DNA of 7,784 bases from contig CACXBN010000084.1 of assembly GCA_902765885.1 (NCBI GenBank), forward strand, positions 1 to 7,784, written 5' to 3'. Of this stretch, positions 4,224-7,784 are shown piece by piece (the first letter of the stretch is position 1; each line of letters begins with the position of its first letter). Made by a program: the position numbers and the translations under genes. This stretch comes from an uncultured Ruminococcus sp. GTDB lineage: Bacteria > Bacillota > Clostridia > Oscillospirales > CAG-272. The notes under the pieces were generated by a model. That model had not been told where the DNA came from. It ran no database searches and was given only the letters and a program-made list of their open reading frames with translations.

Positions 4224-6038
4224 ATGGCTAAATCAAGACTTATCGGTGATTACCCGGTTATAGGCATCAGACCTACTATTGACGGCAGACGCGGACCGCT
4301 TAAAGTTCGTGAATCGCTTGAAGATCAGACAATGGGTATGGCCAAAGCAGCGAAAAAACTTCTTGAGGAAAACATCAAATATTCCAATGGCGAACCTGTA
4401 AAGGTGGTTATAGCAGATACCACTATAGGACGTGTGGGTGAGGCTGCGGCATGCGCTGCTAAGTTCAAAAAGGAAGGCGTGGACATCACTCTTACGGTTA
4501 CTCCGTGCTGGTGTTACGGCTCGGAAACAATGGACCAGGATCCGAACACTATAAAGGCAGTGTGGGGATTTAACGGAACAGAAAGACCCGGTGCTGTATA
4601 TCTTGCATCAGTACTTGCAACTCATGCTCAGAAGGGACTTCCTGCATTCGGAATTTACGGACATGACGTTCAGAACATTGATGAAGTGGATGAGATTCCG
4701 TGCGATGTAAAAGAAAAATTGCTCCGTTTCGGAAGAGCAGCTGTTGCAGCAGCAACGATGAGAGGCAAATCATATCTTCAGATCGGTTCTATTTGCATGG
4801 GTATCGGCGGCTCGATCATTGATTCCAAATTTATGGAAGAATATCTCGGAATGAGAGTTGAATCAGTGGATGAAGTGGAAATCATCCGCCGCATGACAGA
4901 AGAAATATATGATAAGAAAGAATTTGAAAAAGCTCTTGCGTGGGTCAAAGAAAACTGCATAGAGGGATTTGACAAGAACCCCGAATACATGCAGAAAACA
5001 CGCAAGGAGAAAGACGAGCAGTGGGAATTTGTCGTTAAGATGATGCTCATCATCAAAGACCTTATGAACGGCAATGATAAGTTGCCTGAGGGTAAGGAAG
5101 AAGAGAGAGTGGGACATAATGCCATTGCTGCAGGTTTCCAGGGTCAGAGACAGTGGACAGACTTCTATCCCAACTGTGATTTCCCGGAAGCATTGCTTAA
5201 CTCATCATTTGACTGGGGCGGAGCGCGCGAACCCTATGTTCTCGCAACAGAAAATGACATCCTCAATTCTCTCGGAATGCTGTTCATGAAACTTCTTACA
5301 AATCGTGCACAGATGTTTGCGGATGTTCGTACATACTGGAGTCCTGAAGCAGTAAAGAGAGCTACCGGATATGATATTGAAGGAGTCGCAAAGGAAAACG
5401 GCGGCTTCCTGCACCTGATCAATTCCGGTGCGTGCTGCCTTGATGCCAATGCAGAAGCAAGAGATGAAAACGGCGTTCAGGTTATGAAGCCATGGTATGA
5501 AGTTACAGAAGCCGATCAGAAGGCAATTATGAAGAACACCACATGGAACTTTGCCGATCTCGGATACTTCCGTGGAGGCGGATATTCGTCACGTTTCGTA
5601 ACCAATGCTGAGATGCCTTGCACAATGATAAGACTTAACCTCGTTCAGGGCCTCGGACCGGTTCTTCAGATTGCAGAAGGCTGGACAGTAAAACTTCCTG
5701 AAAATGTAAATGATATTCTCTGGAAGAGAACAGACTACACATGGCCGTGCACATGGTTTGCACCAAGATGTGATGGAAAAGAAGGCAGCCCGTTCAAGAC
5801 TGCATATGATGTAATGAACAACTGGGGAGCAAACCACGGAGCTATAAGCTACGGTCATATCGGTGCTGACCTTATAACTCTTTGCTCTATGCTGAGAATC
5901 CCGGTGTCCATGCACAATGTACCTGTAGAAGACATCTTCAGACCGGCTGCATGGAATGCATTCGGAATGGACAGAGAGGGTGCTGACTACAGAGCATGCG
6001 CCAACTATGGCCCTCAGTTCAAAAGAACTGCAAGATAA
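4224..6038 (+). CDS. fucI: L-fucose isomerase
   Basis: The 604-residue cytoplasmic enzyme interconverts L-fucose and L-fuculose (often also D-arabinose and D-ribulose), the first step of fucose use. It aligns end to end with E. coli FucI (591 residues): IRPxIDGRR near residues 15-23, TVTPCWCYGSE at 91-101, WGFNGTERPGAVYLA at 114-128, FQGQRxWTD, and the C-terminal YRACxNYGPxxKR. The Mn(II) ligands of E. coli FucI (Glu337, Asp361, His528) correspond to Glu343 in ATEND, Asp367 in FADVRTYW and His538 in GANHG. The start ATG follows AGAGAGGTG. Promoter, possible operator and terminator enclose it as a single-gene unit; kinase, aldolase and permease genes of the pathway are not here. It is divergent from the glycolytic aldolase and convergent with radA. 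Family identity is very secure; the natural sugar is inferred. Confidence 0.96.
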   Translation: MAKSRLIGDYPVIGIRPTIDGRRGPLKVRESLEDQTMGMAKAAKKLLEENIKYSNGEPVKVVIADTTIGRVGEAAACAAKFKKEGVDITLTVTPCWCYGSETMDQDPNTIKAVWGFNGTERPGAVYLASVLATHAQKGLPAFGIYGHDVQNIDEVDEIPCDVKEKLLRFGRAAVAAATMRGKSYLQIGSICMGIGGSIIDSKFMEEYLGMRVESVDEVEIIRRMTEEIYDKKEFEKALAWVKENCIEGFDKNPEYMQKTRKEKDEQWEFVVKMMLIIKDLMNGNDKLPEGKEEERVGHNAIAAGFQGQRQWTDFYPNCDFPEALLNSSFDWGGAREPYVLATENDILNSLGMLFMKLLTNRAQMFADVRTYWSPEAVKRATGYDIEGVAKENGGFLHLINSGACCLDANAEARDENGVQVMKPWYEVTEADQKAIMKNTTWNFADLGYFRGGGYSSRFVTNAEMPCTMIRLNLVQGLGPVLQIAEGWTVKLPENVNDILWKRTDYTWPCTWFAPRCDGKEGSPFKTAYDVMNNWGANHGAISYGHIGADLITLCSMLRIPVSMHNVPVEDIFRPAAWNAFGMDREGADYRACANYGPQFKRTAR

Positions 6039-6055
6039 TCCTTAAAAAACAATTA

Positions 6056-6106
6056 CGGGGGAGTAATCATTCAAAGATTACTCCCCCGAATTTATTTATT
6101 TTTTGG
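6056..6106. terminator. Shared bidirectional terminator between fucI and radA
   Basis: CGGGGGAGTAATC (6056-6068) and GATTACTCCCCCG (6076-6088) make a perfect 13-bp G/C-rich stem with a 7-base loop. On the plus strand AATTTATTTATTTTTT follows, which overlaps the radA stop codon at 6096-6098. On the minus strand TAATTGTTTTTTAAG follows. One hairpin therefore ends both convergent transcripts. Confidence 0.92.
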
Positions 6107-7472
6107 AAAACAGTGTCAAGGCGTCAAAGATTCCGGAAAGAGGAACGATGTCTATTCCCGGCAGACTTCCTGCATTTTTAGGAACTGAGCGTTTTGGCAT
6201 AGCTATTTTGGTGAATCCAAGCCTGAATGCCTCGTTTACTCTTTGATCTATGGATGATACTGATCTGAATTCTCCAGACAGACCGATTTCTCCGAATGCT
6301 ATAAGGTCGTCCGGCACCGGAATGTCTCGAATAGAGGAAATCAAAGCAAGGCAGGTTGCTGCGTCGACTGCAGGCTCATCAAGCCTGAGCCCCCCTATTA
6401 CATTCAGATATACATCACAAGACGAAAACTTAAGTCCGAGCCTCTTTTCAAGTACTGCCAGCAGCAAACACATCCTGTTGTAATCAATGCCATTTGAGGT
6501 TCGTCTGGGAGACGGAAACGCTGTAGGCGTTACGAGGGCCTGTATTTCCGCGATGATTGGTCTGCTTCCCTCCATAACGCAAACGGCACAGCTTCCGCTG
6601 ACCCCTTTTGGCCTCCCTTCAAGCAGCATTGCAGACGGATTGGCTACTTCCTCAAGACCTGTTTCACACATTTCAAATACACCGATCTCGTTTGTGGAAC
6701 CGAATCTGTTCTTAATGGCCCTTACGATTCTGTGAGGCTGCCTTCGGTCACCCTCAAAATATATGACAGCATCTACCATGTGTTCCAGAACTTTCGGGCC
6801 GGCTATTCCGCCTTCCTTGTTCACATGACCTACGATAATAATGGCAGCTCCGTCTGTTTTTGCTTTTTCTATAAATAATGAAGAGCATTCTCTTACTTGA
6901 GTGATACTTCCGGACGATGATGCAGATGAATCTGAATATATGGTCTGTATGGAATCAACAATCATGATATCCGGTTTGATTCTGTCGTATTCCTTTAGTA
7001 TAACATCAACATCTGCTGCTGTGAGAATGTATAGCTCCGAAGGATTGACATCAAGTCTTTTGGCCCTCATTTTTAGCTGAGTTTTGGATTCTTCTCCGGA
7101 TACATACAATATTTTGCAGTCATCACCGATCTGTCCGCACAATTGAAGAAGAAGAGTCGATTTTCCGATTCCGGGTTCACCTGCAAGCAGAATCACCGAG
7201 CCGTTAACTATTCCCCCGCCCAAAACGCGGTCAAACTCAGATATTCCCGTGCTGTGCCTGACATAATCAGAAAGCGAAAAATCTCCTATTTTTTCTGCTT
7301 TTTCTTCTCCTTCAAGGAGAGATTTCTTTTTTGCTGAAATTGACTTCGGTGCCTCATGATATTCTTCTTCCTCAAAAGAATTCCATGCTCCGCATTGAGG
7401 ACATTTACCCATCCATTTAGAGGTTTGGTAGCCGCATTCAGAGCACACATATACTATTTTTGATGATTTCAT
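6096..7472 (-). CDS. radA: DNA repair and recombination ATPase RadA (Sms)
   Basis: The 458-residue protein is a RecA-like, DnaB-like ATPase that processes recombination intermediates and drives branch migration with RecA in the cytoplasm. In order it has an N-terminal zinc finger C10-x2-C13-x10-C24-x2-C27; Walker A GEPGIGKST at 98-106; Walker B IMIVDS at 169-174; the RadA-specific KNRFG at 254-258; and a C-terminal Lon-protease-like domain (YLNVIGGLRLDEPAVD onward) that lacks protease function in the family. E. coli RadA is 460 residues. The open frame extends 34 codons further to 7574, but that extension covers the promoter at 7507-7512 and is unrelated to the family, whereas MKSSKIVYVCSECGY is the standard start. 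AGGAT (7487-7483) is a somewhat distant ribosome binding site. It is transcribed alone here and ends in the terminator shared with fucI. Confidence 0.96.
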   Translation of the reverse strand: MKSSKIVYVCSECGYQTSKWMGKCPQCGAWNSFEEEEYHEAPKSISAKKKSLLEGEEKAEKIGDFSLSDYVRHSTGISEFDRVLGGGIVNGSVILLAGEPGIGKSTLLLQLCGQIGDDCKILYVSGEESKTQLKMRAKRLDVNPSELYILTAADVDVILKEYDRIKPDIMIVDSIQTIYSDSSASSSGSITQVRECSSLFIEKAKTDGAAIIIVGHVNKEGGIAGPKVLEHMVDAVIYFEGDRRQPHRIVRAIKNRFGSTNEIGVFEMCETGLEEVANPSAMLLEGRPKGVSGSCAVCVMEGSRPIIAEIQALVTPTAFPSPRRTSNGIDYNRMCLLLAVLEKRLGLKFSSCDVYLNVIGGLRLDEPAVDAATCLALISSIRDIPVPDDLIAFGEIGLSGEFRSVSSIDQRVNEAFRLGFTKIAMPKRSVPKNAGSLPGIDIVPLSGIFDALTLFSKK

Positions 7473-7506
7473 GTTTTTTACGATCCTAACTCCAAAGCTT
7501 ACAATT

Positions 7507-7535
7507 ATTATACCATGTTTCCAATAATTATAACA
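7507..7535 (-). promoter_or_regulatory. Probable promoter of radA
   Basis: A perfect TATAAT (minus strand, 7512-7507) preceded by TGG forms an extended -10, with a weak -35 TGTTAT (7535-7530) at a 17-base spacer. The transcript would start near 7500, 28 bases before the radA ATG. A second TATAAT lies 20 bases upstream (7532-7527) and may be an alternative start. Confidence 0.65.
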
Positions 7536-7707
7536 TATAATATTTCTCGAAATATTTAAATCATTTTGCAACATCGATGCTGATGTTATCCAAACATAGT
7601 GTACTATAATGAATGATTATCGCAGCATGTTTATGAAAGTACATAGTGTTTGTCGCAAAGCAATGAGAAATATTTTAAATGCTTCACACAGTTAGGTGTT
7701 TTGTTCA

Positions 7708-7727
7708 ATTTGCAAAAAATAGCAAAT
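7708..7727. repeat. Inverted repeat ahead of the right-edge promoter
   Basis: ATTTGC (7708-7713) and GCAAAT (7722-7727) are perfect complements separated by eight A/T bases. The dyad lies just upstream of the plus-strand -10 at 7749-7754, around the -35 position, so a regulator site is possible. The sequence is A/T-rich and the arms are short. Confidence 0.3.
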
Positions 7728-7745
7728 ATTAATTTGTGTGTTTTA

Positions 7746-7754
7746 TGATATAAT
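7746..7754 (+). promoter_or_regulatory. Extended -10 promoter reading off the right edge
   Basis: TGATATAAT is a perfect extended -10 with no recognisable -35 (ATATTA at 7726-7731 for a 17-base spacer). It points to a plus-strand gene beginning beyond base 7784, divergent from radA. An ATG at 7772 has no ribosome binding site and is not called. The rest of the 7536-7745 spacer shows only the dyad at 7708-7727 and a 9-base direct repeat (ACATAGTGT at 7594-7602 and 7641-7649). Confidence 0.5.
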
Positions 7755-7784
7755 ATAGTTGATTTTTAATTATGAATAAGATAC

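Noticed and set aside
4778..5125. Antisense frame of 115 codons under fucI
   Set aside because: It is opposite a well-conserved gene, has a hydrophobic low-complexity composition typical of antisense shadows and no ribosome binding site.
5589..5915. Antisense frame of 108 codons under fucI
   Set aside because: Same reason: it covers the conserved catalytic C-terminal part of fucI and has no independent gene signals.
7772..7784. Start of a plus-strand gene at the ATG at 7772
   Set aside because: No ribosome binding site precedes it and only four codons are in the window.

Overview
The window looks like chromosomal DNA of a low-to-moderate GC Gram-positive bacterium, most likely a gut-type member of the Clostridia (Firmicutes). 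The reasons are strong purine-rich ribosome binding sites, A/T-rich spacers with TTGAnn/TATAAT promoters, tRNA genes without an encoded CCA, a FatA/B-type acyl-ACP thioesterase, a barnase/barstar pair and a RadA and FucI of Firmicutes type. The genus cannot be fixed from the sequence alone.

Layout from left to right. (1) Bases 1-88, minus strand: the first 29 codons of a probable creatininase-family amidohydrolase, cut by the window edge. (2) Bases 89-940: about 850 bases without a recognisable gene. This stretch holds a good minus-strand promoter (684-712), a 15-bp perfect inverted repeat (452-466 / 674-688) and several nested helices, so it may encode a structured RNA or a long leader. (3) Bases 941-1196, plus strand: a tRNA cluster Gly(TCC)-Arg(TCT)-His(GTG) with its own promoter and a clean terminator. 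(4) Bases 1239-2905, minus strand: a compact three-gene operon, acyl-ACP thioesterase, then a lipoprotein-type barnase ribonuclease, then its barstar inhibitor. (5) Bases 2987-3952, minus strand: class II fructose-bisphosphate aldolase, ending in a strong terminator. (6) Bases 4224-6038, plus strand: L-fucose isomerase (fucI), divergent from the aldolase, with an extended -10 promoter and dyad elements around it. (7) Bases 6096-7472, minus strand: the DNA recombination/repair ATPase radA, convergent with fucI across a shared hairpin terminator. (8) Bases 7473-7784: the radA promoter and a plus-strand promoter that probably serves a gene beyond the right edge.

Most of the window is housekeeping (sugar entry to glycolysis, tRNA supply, recombination). 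The accessory part is the barnase/barstar pair. The ribonuclease has every catalytic residue of barnase, a lipobox signal peptide, a Ser/Thr/Glu/Asp-rich linker and exactly two further cysteines placed on adjacent strands. At the partner interface, barnase Arg59 is Tyr and barstar Trp38 is His, which suggests a specificity-shifted toxin-immunity pair. Its start codon overlaps the stop of the lipid gene in front of it. The second accessory signal is the unexplained structured gap at 110-700. I found no CRISPR array, intact insertion sequence or phage gene.
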